Source: an uncultured Bacteroidales bacterium
GTDB lineage: Bacteria > Bacteroidota > Bacteroidia > Bacteroidales > Paludibacteraceae
Direction of reading: 5' to 3'
Assembly (NCBI GenBank): GCA_902769535.1
Contig: CACXPH010000001.1
Location: 62,001-126,000 of the forward strand
Length of the DNA stretch: 64,000 bases
The notes under the pieces were generated by a model. The model had not been told where the DNA came from and did not search any database. It worked only from the letters and a program-made list of their open reading frames with translations. Within the stretch, counting starts at the first letter, position 1. Each line of letters begins with the position of its first letter. The translations under genes were made by a program, and so were the position numbers. Positions 1 through 7,388 of the stretch are shown here, one piece after another.

Positions 1-964
1 CGACATGAAGTACGGCGAACTGCCGAAGGGTTTGCTGCTCTTCCATAAGTACCGTGACGGTGCGCGCACACCGGCGTTGGAGCACCTCGTAGAAGGCGCA
101 CAATACTGCATAGCTCCTGCTAAAGAAGGCGAGAAGCCGACCGTTTATCTGCATTTTACCGTCAGCCATGACCACCTGCCGCTCTTCCGTCAGCACATCG
201 CAGAGAACCTACCTAAGTTCGAGGACAAATACGGCGTGAAGTATGACGTGACGTTCAGTGAGCAGCTGCCGAGTACGGATACGATAGCAGCCAATCCGGA
301 CGGTACGCCGTTCAGGACGAAGGACGGTAAGTTGCTCTTCCGTCCGGGTGGACACGGAGCGCTCATCGAGAACCTCAACCAGCAGGACGCAGATATCGTC
401 TTCATCAAGAATATTGACAACGTCGTGCCTGATCGCCTCAAGAAAGATACGATCCGTTACAAACAGATCCTCGCGGGTGTGCTCGTGACCGAGCAGAAAC
501 GCGTGTTTGAAGCGCTGAAGGATCCGAACCTGAGTGATGAAGAGCGTGCTAAACTGAACCGTCCTATCCGTGTATGCGGCGTGGTGAAGAACACGGGCGA
601 ACCCGGTGGTGGTCCGTTCCTCGTTCGTGACGAAGACGGTTCGATTAGTTGCCAGATCCTCGAGTCCACGCAAATCAGCGACCCGGAGTTGATGAAGCAG
701 AGTACGCACTTCAATCCGGTGGATCTCGTATGCGCTATTCGCGATTATGAAGGCAAGCCGTTTGACCTGCCCAAGTACGTCGATCCGAAGACCGGCTTCA
801 TCTCCAATAAGAGTAAGGACGGTAAGGAACTGTTAGCACTCGAGTTACCGGGTCTGTGGAACGGCGCGATGGCAAAATGGAACACCATCTTCGTAGAAGT
901 GCCGGTAAGCACCTTCAATCCGGTGAAGACCGTGAACGACTTGCTCCGCGAGCAGCACCAGTAA
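1..964 (+). CDS. DUF4301 family protein (C-terminal part)
   Basis: This is the last 320 or so codons of a gene that begins before the window; the frame is open through base 1, so the first ATG at base 5 is probably internal. The sequence matches what I know of the Bacteroidota DUF4301 family, including the characteristic block FRPGGHGALIENLN followed by DADIVFIKNIDNVVPD (about residues 110-145 of the visible part). Family members are about 500 residues, so roughly a third is missing. There is no signal peptide or membrane segment in the visible part. The function is unknown; the glycine-rich block resembles the nucleotide-sugar handling loops of sugar-phosphate nucleotidyltransferases, but that is inference. 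The stop codon lies inside a heptamer array and is followed by a strong hairpin terminator shared with the convergent DUF5020 gene. Confidence 0.8.
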   Translation, partial: DMKYGELPKGLLLFHKYRDGARTPALEHLVEGAQYCIAPAKEGEKPTVYLHFTVSHDHLPLFRQHIAENLPKFEDKYGVKYDVTFSEQLPSTDTIAANPDGTPFRTKDGKLLFRPGGHGALIENLNQQDADIVFIKNIDNVVPDRLKKDTIRYKQILAGVLVTEQKRVFEALKDPNLSDEERAKLNRPIRVCGVVKNTGEPGGGPFLVRDEDGSISCQILESTQISDPELMKQSTHFNPVDLVCAIRDYEGKPFDLPKYVDPKTGFISNKSKDGKELLALELPGLWNGAMAKWNTIFVEVPVSTFNPVKTVNDLLREQHQ

Positions 965-996
965 AGTTTAAAGTTGAAAGTTTAAAGTTTAAAGAA
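962..996. repeat. Heptamer array, TAAAGTT core
   Basis: Five consecutive 7-bp units (TAAAGTT, TAAAGTT, GAAAGTT, TAAAGTT, TAAAGAA). The first unit supplies the TAA stop of the DUF4301 gene. The same core recurs in frame at the start of batE and at the end of mfd. Confidence 0.85.
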
Positions 997-1023
997 ATAA
1001 GCGCCTCGAAAGGGGCGCTTATT
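996..1023. terminator. Bidirectional hairpin terminator
   Basis: Arms AATAAGCGCC and GGCGCTTATT are perfectly complementary around a short loop. The hairpin sits between convergent genes and has A/T-rich flanks on both sides, so it can serve both strands. Confidence 0.8.
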
Positions 1024-1025
1024 GT

Positions 1026-1799
1026 TTAGTCAAACGTCCATTTGATGCCCAGGCAGGGGTTACACATGAAACCGTTACCGGTGAAGTTATAACTAAACTC
1101 GATCTCGGTGCCGATATGGAGGTTCGGACATTTGAACCAACGACCCACGTTGTACCACAACTGCGGTTCGCTGATCATCACGAAGGATTGACCTTCTGCA
1201 TTACGCTGTCCCCATATATCGAGGAAACCCGAGAAACGCAGACCGGGTGCCGTACAGAAATCATCACAACCCCACACGAACGTGAACTGCAGCGGTACTT
1301 GGTTCGCGAGCTTATTGTAGTCATCTACAATATATTTGTATAGCAACTCGAGGTTGAAGATATTCTTATAATCGGGGGTATGCAGGCAATAGTTGAGACC
1401 GACGAGTGCGGCATGATTGATGCCGTATCCGCGAATATCTCCTACCGCGTCCTTATAGAGCCCTAACCCACCGTTGTACTCCACCTGAACACTCAGGTCT
1501 TTGGCCTTCGTGTTGCCCCAGAAATTAAGACAACGCGCGATCTCAAAATACCCTTGGAACGGAGTGTTCTTGGGGTCGTTGGGGTTGATGTTATAATCCA
1601 GATCGATGAACGCAAAGGTATTCCCCCAGTTATCCGGATAGAACAACTCCAAGGTGGTCGTCACGCGGTTCGTTCGCTGGTTCGCGCAGGCCGTGCCCAG
1701 AGACCCGAAATCGTAGTAGATCTGCAGGTTAGTGCCTGCCTGCGCACTGAGCGCAAGCAAGCACATTCCTACTATAAGCGTTAACCTATAACCTTTCAC
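1026..1799 (-). CDS. DUF5020 family outer-membrane protein, Tsx-like
   Basis: A 257-residue protein with a cleavable signal peptide (hydrophobic residues 7-21, ending AQAG) and alternating beta-strand sequence to a terminal Phe-Asp, as expected of a small outer-membrane barrel. It matches the Bacteroidota DUF5020 family, which I recall as related to the Tsx nucleoside-specific channels; that relationship should be confirmed. The start is a GTG only 2 nt after the stop of the upstream lipoprotein gene and lies inside a heptamer array. It is the last gene of a minus-strand operon with an S1/P1 nuclease, a TonB receptor and a lipoprotein, which suggests passage of nucleosides or nucleotides released by the nuclease. 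Alternative: a general small porin. Confidence 0.75.
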   Translation of the reverse strand: MKGYRLTLIVGMCLLALSAQAGTNLQIYYDFGSLGTACANQRTNRVTTTLELFYPDNWGNTFAFIDLDYNINPNDPKNTPFQGYFEIARCLNFWGNTKAKDLSVQVEYNGGLGLYKDAVGDIRGYGINHAALVGLNYCLHTPDYKNIFNLELLYKYIVDDYNKLANQVPLQFTFVWGCDDFCTAPGLRFSGFLDIWGQRNAEGQSFVMISEPQLWYNVGRWFKCPNLHIGTEIEFSYNFTGNGFMCNPCLGIKWTFD

Positions 1800-1804
1800 C
1801 TTTA
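1777..1804. repeat. Heptamer array at a start codon, NNNRGGT core
   Basis: Read on the minus strand, the units are TAAAGGT, GAAAGGT, TATAGGT and TAACGCT. They include the stop codon of the upstream gene and the GTG start of the DUF5020 gene. The same units occur in frame near the end of the DAHP synthase-chorismate mutase gene (8312-8353). Confidence 0.75.
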
Positions 1805-3148
1805 CTCTTCAGCCTCAGCCGTCTCCGGTTCGTTAACGAGGATATTCTTGATTTCCCAAGTCGAGCAGGTCTGATCGGGCAGACTCTTGTAACGGAAACC
1901 GATATAGATGATCTGGTCTTTCCAAGCGCTCAGGTCAAGACGACCGGTGTTGAAGAAGTTCCAACTGTTAGCGTCCGGGAAGCCGGTCTTACCGTCGAAC
2001 GTATTCCACGGCAGTTGGGTCCACGTAGCGGTACGTACATCGCCTGCATAATCGGTCGAAACCCAAACGGTAGCTTGCTCATAACGGCCGTCTTCAGGCA
2101 GCGGACCGTAGTTCATTGCCATATCGAAACTGAGGGCTGGTGCAACAGCTTTCTTCAGTTTGATCTTCGGCGTTACGACCCATCCTTCGCCATAGTGCGG
2201 ACCGCTCTTATAAGCCGTTCCCTTCATTCCATAGAGGTTGTCGAACATCCAGATATAAGTAATACCTTCCTGCAGATCGAAATCCTGGACGGTCAGTTTG
2301 CCCATGTTTCCGTCACCGGCAACAGCCTGCTGGTAGTAGGTCGAGAGGTTAGCAGCCCAGCCTTTCTTCGCGTCCAGCAGGAACGACATAGACTCCTCTA
2401 CAACGCCGGTATTCACGATCCAAGTCTCGCCGTCGAAGGTGTACTCATAGGCGATGTAGTGCTTGGCTGTCTCGTCGTACCACACCATGACTTCCACTTG
2501 GTCGATCTCGGCATACGGGAAGTTAACAAGGAGCCATTTAACGACCTGTCCGTTCGCCTCAGCGGGCAATAGATGGAATTTAGCAGGCAAATCCAGCTTG
2601 GTCCATACATAGCCGTCAGCAGACTCGTAGAAGACCTCCTTGTCGGTGTCGTAAATGACGCCGATGATCAGGCCTTCGTCCGGTTGTGGCAGTTTGGCGA
2701 TAATCTGCGACTCGTCGGTCACGTCGAGCGTCACGCGTGTAGCGGCGTTATACGGACGCAGGTACGGAGGCAGACCGTCATCCGTGAGGTAGGTCAGGTT
2801 GAAGATCGAACCCGGATCCACCTGCGGGTATTTATTATATATGAACGCGGGCGCGTACATGTCGGCGGTGGCGTTATTGTTGAAATAGCCATTCTTACCT
2901 ACGTTGACCAGCGCGTTTTGATAGCGGTTCTTCAGACCCTTGATGGAGTCCATCTCGTAAGCCTTCGCCTTGTTGGTGGAGTTATTGGCAATGGTGGCGT
3001 AATCCGCTTCGGTCAAGGTATATTCGTAGGTCTTAACGACTTTAATATACGGATCACCGTTGTCCAGATATTTGTCATCGAAATAGTTCTCGCAGGCCGT
3101 CAAACCCAGCGTCAATGCAACTATTGAAAATATATATTTCGTTTTCAT
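1802..3148 (-). CDS. Lipoprotein with C-terminal choice-of-anchor J-like domain
   Basis: A 448-residue lipoprotein: the signal peptide ends in the lipobox LTAC, so Cys19 is lipidated. The N-terminal half resembles Bacteroidota DUF5017/DUF5689-type surface proteins. The last 150 residues (GEGWVVTPKI, then the jelly-roll pattern up to WEIKNILV) look like the choice-of-anchor J / cleaved-adhesin fold. It is placed 6 nt after the TonB receptor gene and 2 nt before DUF5020. In Bacteroidota such lipoproteins sit on the cell surface with their receptor, so a ligand-capturing role for the receptor upstream is likely, though there is no SusD-type TPR fold. The exact ligand cannot be read from the sequence. 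Confidence 0.8.
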   Translation of the reverse strand: MKTKYIFSIVALTLGLTACENYFDDKYLDNGDPYIKVVKTYEYTLTEADYATIANNSTNKAKAYEMDSIKGLKNRYQNALVNVGKNGYFNNNATADMYAPAFIYNKYPQVDPGSIFNLTYLTDDGLPPYLRPYNAATRVTLDVTDESQIIAKLPQPDEGLIIGVIYDTDKEVFYESADGYVWTKLDLPAKFHLLPAEANGQVVKWLLVNFPYAEIDQVEVMVWYDETAKHYIAYEYTFDGETWIVNTGVVEESMSFLLDAKKGWAANLSTYYQQAVAGDGNMGKLTVQDFDLQEGITYIWMFDNLYGMKGTAYKSGPHYGEGWVVTPKIKLKKAVAPALSFDMAMNYGPLPEDGRYEQATVWVSTDYAGDVRTATWTQLPWNTFDGKTGFPDANSWNFFNTGRLDLSAWKDQIIYIGFRYKSLPDQTCSTWEIKNILVNEPETAEAEE

Positions 3149-3154
3149 ATGCTT

Positions 3155-5872
3155 TTAGAATTGAAGTTTAAGACGAATGTTCCATTGACGTCCCTTGTTG
3201 TAGAAGAAATAGATATTATCCTTCGTATTCTCGGAGACGGTTTGCGTAGCGGTGTTAGCCGACCATGCTTTCTCGATGTAGTACTGATTGAGCACGTTCG
3301 TCACGTTTCCGGCAATAGTAGCGCGGATCGGTCCCATCTCAAACTGGTAGCTGGCGCGGATGTCCAAAGCTCCACCGAGCGGGCAACGATATGGTTCTAC
3401 GATATTCATCACCTTACCCGGTGTCAGGTTCGAACCCGAGAAGGAGTAGTAACTGTAGTTGCGGTCGTACAGCGTGTACTCACCGCCGATACGGAAGCCC
3501 TTGAACGGTTTGAAGGTCACGCCGAAGTTAGCCGTCGTCTGTGCCTGGCCGCCTACGTGGATACCCTTCATATTGATGATAGCCCAGTAGTGGTCATCCG
3601 CACCGATCTCGGTCACCTTCGCATCCGCCGTCATGGCAAAGCCGTGCTCGTCATACGCACGACCGATGACGGAATCGCTATCCCATTTCCAGTCACCTAC
3701 AGAAACCATGGCGCTCAACTCGAGCCACTTGGTCGGACGAGCCTTTGCCTCGAACTCCAGACCCATGTGCCGCGCGTTGACACCCGTCATGTTCATGTAA
3801 AACTGCGTCTGATCCGGATCGCTGAGGTTTCCGTACTTGGTCATCGACTTATCCATCCACTCGGTGAAGTAACCGTTCACATGGATCGAAGCGTACTGGT
3901 TCTCAAAGCCGTAACCCAATTCTACGCTGGCGATCTTCTCGTTCTTCGCCTCGTTATTGATGGCGTTGGACGTGCTCACGGACATGTAGATAGCCTGGTA
4001 TTTCGGTGCACGACTGATGAAGCCGGCGTTCAAGAAGACATTGTGGTACTTGGCGAACTTATAGTTGATACCACCCTTAATCGTACCGCCTATGCGGGCA
4101 ATCGAGTCACGCGCAGTCACGTTGTCATAATAGAAGCGGTCGGTACGCCAGTTATGATTGAAGCTCACCGATCCGTTGATGAAGGCGGAGAGGTTATCCT
4201 TGCTATACTCGAGGCTACCGAACAGACCTTCCTGTACGATCGTACCGGTGTAGTCACGATAGGCGATATCGCCTACGCCGAGGTGCTCGTTGATCCATGC
4301 GTCGTCTGCTGCTTTCGGGTTGTTGGCTACCAGCACTTTCGAGCGGGTAGCATCTACATAGTAACTGCCGCCGAACAGGTCGCTTACTACTGCCTGGTGA
4401 ATACCTTGATACCAGCGGATATCCACACCGGCGGTCAGCTCGAGGCAGTCAAACCATTTCTTGTCATAGGTCGAAACGAGTCCTACCCAGTTATGATAGT
4501 TTCTGTTCTCGCAGAGCACGAGGCAGGAGCCGTATTCCGATGCAGCGTTCATCTCCTGAACGGCTGCGTAGTCGAACATACCGGTCACCTGGTCGCGGAA
4601 TTTCGTGGTGATCACACCGCCGCTTGCACCGTAGGTCAGGTCGCTATAACTACCTGCGTAGTTCAGACCATTCTCCGCCGTACCACCGAATCCACGACCG
4701 ATAGAGGTATAGACGGTCGTCGAGAGACTGCTGTTATCGTCGATCTGCCATATATGGTTGAGACTGATCTGCGGCTTGTGGTACTGGTTGTAGTTCGTAC
4801 CGGTCTGCTTACCGTCTTTACCAAGACCGTAAGACGGGTTGTACTGACGACGGTCCATACCGCTCGGCATGTACTGCGCCACTCTATTCCACTCTGCCAA
4901 AGTCAGTGCGCCATTCGATCCTGCCGGACGTGTCCAGTGCCACTGCGGTGCACCGAAGCCGGTGAGGCTCAACTGGTGGTTCTCATTGATACGCTTCGAG
5001 ATATTGGCGAAATAGCTGTAACCCTCAAAGCCTGTACCCTGAATATAACCGTTACCCCAGGTGCGGCTACCGAGCACCGTGATAGCCCAGCCATTCTTCA
5101 TCAGACCCGTCGAAACAGTGAATGCCACTTTATTATAGCCGTCATTACCCATCGAATAGCTAATAAAGCCACCTTTCTTCGCGTCGATACCACGAGTGAC
5201 GATATTGATGGTACCGCCGACCGAAGGTGAAGCGAGTTTGGACGCACCCATACCACGTTGCGTCTGCATGACGGATGTCACGTCGCTCAGACCCTGCCAG
5301 TTGGACCAATAGACCGTACCACCCTCCATGTCGTTCATCGGCACACCGTTGATCATCGTCGCTACGTTCGTGTTGTCGAAACCGCGCATCCAGATCTCCG
5401 AGTCACCCCAGCCGCCACCTTGGCCGTTGGCGTGCACACCCGGCGTGTTCTTGAGCACCTCCGGGAACTCCTGTCCGGCGAGACGCTCTTCGATCTCCAG
5501 CGCCGTCACTTGGCTCACTGCCACCGGCGTCTGCTGCGTGCGCGCCAACTGGCCGGTGATCGTGACGTCCTCTAAGGCGATAGCCTCCGGCTCCAAACGG
5601 ATGATACCCATGTCGCCTTTCTTGGCCTTCACGGTCTGCGTCTGGTAACCGACGTACGAGAGTTGCAACTTAGCACCTTCTTGAACGCTAATCGCGAAGT
5701 TACCGTCCAGATCGGTGATGATTCCGTTGGTAGTGCCTTCCTCCAAGATCGACACGCCTATCAGCGCCTCGCCGGTCTTAGCATCAATCACACTACCACT
5801 CACTTTCTGTGCTTGCGCGAACAGACTAATCGCTGCGAATAAGCACAGGCTCAAAGTAATGATCTTTCTCAT
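3155..5872 (-). CDS. TonB-dependent outer-membrane receptor
   Basis: A 905-residue TonB-dependent transporter. Signal peptide residues 1-21, then a carboxypeptidase-like regulatory beta-sandwich (GSVIDAKTGEALIGVSILEEG, about 25-105), then the plug domain (about 115-230, with NTPGVHANGQGGG and IWMRGFDNTNVATMINGVPMND), then a long beta-barrel ending in an aromatic strand (NIRLKLQF). It imports a ligand across the outer membrane using TonB energy. It is not of the SusC type: no SusD partner is present and the barrel is shorter than usual for SusC. The neighbours are a periplasmic or exported nuclease 14 nt upstream and a lipoprotein plus Tsx-like barrel downstream, so nucleic-acid fragments or nucleotides are a reasonable substrate guess. 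Confidence 0.9.
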   Translation of the reverse strand: MRKIITLSLCLFAAISLFAQAQKVSGSVIDAKTGEALIGVSILEEGTTNGIITDLDGNFAISVQEGAKLQLSYVGYQTQTVKAKKGDMGIIRLEPEAIALEDVTITGQLARTQQTPVAVSQVTALEIEERLAGQEFPEVLKNTPGVHANGQGGGWGDSEIWMRGFDNTNVATMINGVPMNDMEGGTVYWSNWQGLSDVTSVMQTQRGMGASKLASPSVGGTINIVTRGIDAKKGGFISYSMGNDGYNKVAFTVSTGLMKNGWAITVLGSRTWGNGYIQGTGFEGYSYFANISKRINENHQLSLTGFGAPQWHWTRPAGSNGALTLAEWNRVAQYMPSGMDRRQYNPSYGLGKDGKQTGTNYNQYHKPQISLNHIWQIDDNSSLSTTVYTSIGRGFGGTAENGLNYAGSYSDLTYGASGGVITTKFRDQVTGMFDYAAVQEMNAASEYGSCLVLCENRNYHNWVGLVSTYDKKWFDCLELTAGVDIRWYQGIHQAVVSDLFGGSYYVDATRSKVLVANNPKAADDAWINEHLGVGDIAYRDYTGTIVQEGLFGSLEYSKDNLSAFINGSVSFNHNWRTDRFYYDNVTARDSIARIGGTIKGGINYKFAKYHNVFLNAGFISRAPKYQAIYMSVSTSNAINNEAKNEKIASVELGYGFENQYASIHVNGYFTEWMDKSMTKYGNLSDPDQTQFYMNMTGVNARHMGLEFEAKARPTKWLELSAMVSVGDWKWDSDSVIGRAYDEHGFAMTADAKVTEIGADDHYWAIINMKGIHVGGQAQTTANFGVTFKPFKGFRIGGEYTLYDRNYSYYSFSGSNLTPGKVMNIVEPYRCPLGGALDIRASYQFEMGPIRATIAGNVTNVLNQYYIEKAWSANTATQTVSENTKDNIYFFYNKGRQWNIRLKLQF

Positions 5873-5886
5873 AAGATGATTGTTTG

Positions 5887-6690
5887 TTATTTAAATAGTC
5901 GATTGAGTACCTGGGCTAAACGAAGGCTGGCAATATACAACTGCTTCTCCATAGGTTCACGCCACGTGTAGATGTACTGATACGTGTTGCCATTCCAGAT
6001 CTCCTGATACTGGTAGATGGATTGCGTCAAGTGATAGCTCTCGACGAGCAGCTGTTCATCGGTCTTCTGCTCGATCTCACGCCGCATGTACTTGTACTCG
6101 CGTTGTATCATCGCCGCATATTCGGTATAACTATAGCCTTGCGACTCAATCAGTCTCGTGTCCCAAACATTATGCAGGTTCGTGTCCTTGCCGAACCATT
6201 TCATCTTCACCAGGTTTCCGCCTTTGTCATCCTTGTGCGCCATGTGCATCGGACAATAACGATCGGCATGCAGGTGGGTCAAGAATCGGAGTACATGCAC
6301 CGCATTGATTGTCGAAGCACGCTCAGCCGCCATCTCGAGCTCTAACGAGTCCAAAGCGCGGTACAGGTTACCGCCTTCCTTCGGATAATGCGTCAACGCG
6401 TCCGCTACCAGACTGTCACTCATACCCGGATCTAAATCCTGGAAATGCCAGCCGTCCGAGATACTCTGCGGATAGATATTGTCACTCTTGATCTCATCAC
6501 CCCAATTGGCCCAATAAATCAAACCATGGTCTCCTAACAATTTATCCACCTGTTTACGGGCTTTGCGGGTCAGATTGTCATACGCGATCTGAGCCACGAT
6601 TCGATGACCTTCTTGCCCCCAACCAAAAGCAGGGACAGCATAAACAACTGTCAAAACGGAAAGTAAAAGAATAGAGATTGTGCGTTTCAT
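5887..6690 (-). CDS. S1/P1-type zinc nuclease
   Basis: A 267-residue exported nuclease of the S1/P1 family, which cleaves single-stranded DNA and RNA and removes 3'-phosphates with three zinc ions. The signal peptide ends just before WGQEGHRIVAQ, so the mature protein would start with the Trp whose amino group binds zinc. The other family ligands are visible: the Gly-His after that Trp, Asp in WGDEIKSD, His in WHF, HLHAD, MHMAH and NLHNVWD. I start it at the ATG at 6690 (MKRTISILLL) because an earlier in-frame ATG at 6726 lies upstream of the -7 promoter box and cannot be transcribed. It leads the operon with the TonB receptor, lipoprotein and Tsx-like barrel. Confident on family; secretion compartment inferred. 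Confidence 0.9.
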   Translation of the reverse strand: MKRTISILLLSVLTVVYAVPAFGWGQEGHRIVAQIAYDNLTRKARKQVDKLLGDHGLIYWANWGDEIKSDNIYPQSISDGWHFQDLDPGMSDSLVADALTHYPKEGGNLYRALDSLELEMAAERASTINAVHVLRFLTHLHADRYCPMHMAHKDDKGGNLVKMKWFGKDTNLHNVWDTRLIESQGYSYTEYAAMIQREYKYMRREIEQKTDEQLLVESYHLTQSIYQYQEIWNGNTYQYIYTWREPMEKQLYIASLRLAQVLNRLFK

Positions 6691-6715
6691 AGAATAACTT
6701 ACGTTAAATTTGCCG

Positions 6716-6746
6716 CAAAGATACAACTTTTTTTTTATATATGCAA
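6716..6746 (-). promoter_or_regulatory. Promoter of the nuclease-receptor operon
   Basis: On the minus strand, TTG (6746-6744), a 20-nt spacer and TATCTTTG (6723-6716) match the Bacteroidota sigma-ABfr consensus exactly. A start site about 7 nt on leaves a leader of under 20 nt. Confidence 0.75.
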
Positions 6747-6781
6747 GCGCGCACGTATTTTTTCCTTCTTTTCTACCTAAT

Positions 6782-6841
6782 CGTATGTTTATCCTATGTT
6801 TAACCTATGTTTATGCTATCTTTATCCTATGATTATGCTAT
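6782..6841. repeat. 11-bp tandem array, CCTATGTTTAT
   Basis: Five to six units of 11 bp (CGTATGTTTAT, CCTATGTTTAA, CCTATGTTTAT, GCTATCTTTAT, CCTATGATTAT, then a decayed unit) lie between two divergent promoters. The array is preceded by CCTAAT. The same array with the same preceding word occurs at 21975 and 39623. Confidence 0.85.
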
Positions 6842-6866
6842 TAGACTCTAAAAAATCGACATTTTC

Positions 6867-6897
6867 TTGCGTATGTCAAAAAAAAGCAGTAATTTTG
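6867..6897 (+). promoter_or_regulatory. Promoter of the small lipoprotein gene
   Basis: TTG (6867-6869), a 20-nt spacer and TAATTTTG (6890-6897) match the Bacteroidota consensus. The words AGCAG before and GC after the -7 box recur in several promoters of this window. Confidence 0.8.
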
Positions 6898-6918
6898 CAG
6901 CGCAAAATTGTTTTGAGT

Positions 6919-7350
6919 ATGAAAAAATATCTATTTATCAGCCTGTTTGCCCTGGTGGCAATAATGTTCACCGGGTGCGAGAAGAATGATGCTGTAAGTC
7001 GTAAGATGACCATAGACTTCCGAGTACCGCAGAGTGTATGGACGTACAATGAAGACTACGGAGGGTTCTGTGCTATTTATGATGCACCGCAATTGACTGC
7101 CAACGTATATGACTACGGCACATGGACGATGAGTCACGAATACGGTGTAGATTCCAAGGATCCGTTCCTGGTACAACTGCCGGAGATCGTTTATCTGTAC
7201 GACGAGGGTACAAATACGTATTACAGCCAACGCATCGACTACGAAGTGCATATAGGGTATGTGCGCGTAGTAGTCACCAACTCCGACTACGCATATCTGG
7301 ATAACTGGAAGCCGGAGGAAATGTATTTCCACTTACAGATCGTTTATTAA
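6919..7350 (+). CDS. Small lipoprotein of unknown function
   Basis: A 143-residue protein with signal peptide and lipobox MFTGC, so Cys20 is lipidated. The rest is rich in Tyr, Val and Asp with alternating hydrophobic pattern, suggesting one all-beta domain; I do not recognise the family. The start at 6919 (MKKYLFISLF) is chosen because the promoter -7 box ends at 6897, which excludes the longer reading frame. Gene order (next is an aromatic amino-acid enzyme) gives no functional hint, and a heptamer array separates the two genes. Confidence 0.75.
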   Translation: MKKYLFISLFALVAIMFTGCEKNDAVSRKMTIDFRVPQSVWTYNEDYGGFCAIYDAPQLTANVYDYGTWTMSHEYGVDSKDPFLVQLPEIVYLYDEGTNTYYSQRIDYEVHIGYVRVVVTNSDYAYLDNWKPEEMYFHLQIVY

Positions 7351-7353
7351 AGA

Positions 7354-7388
7354 TTATCAGTTAGGGGTTATCGGTTATCAGTTATGGG
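7354..7388. repeat. Heptamer array overlapping a start codon, TTATCAG core
   Basis: Five units: TTATCAG, TTAGGGG, TTATCGG, TTATCAG, TTATGGG. The last unit contains the ATG of the next gene. The same core is found in frame twice in mfd and once in dxr. Confidence 0.85.

Noticed and set aside
3149-5230. 693-codon plus-strand frame opposite the TonB receptor
   Set aside because: It lies fully antisense to an unmistakable receptor, lacks any recognisable domain or signal and has shadow-like Arg/Val/Leu composition.
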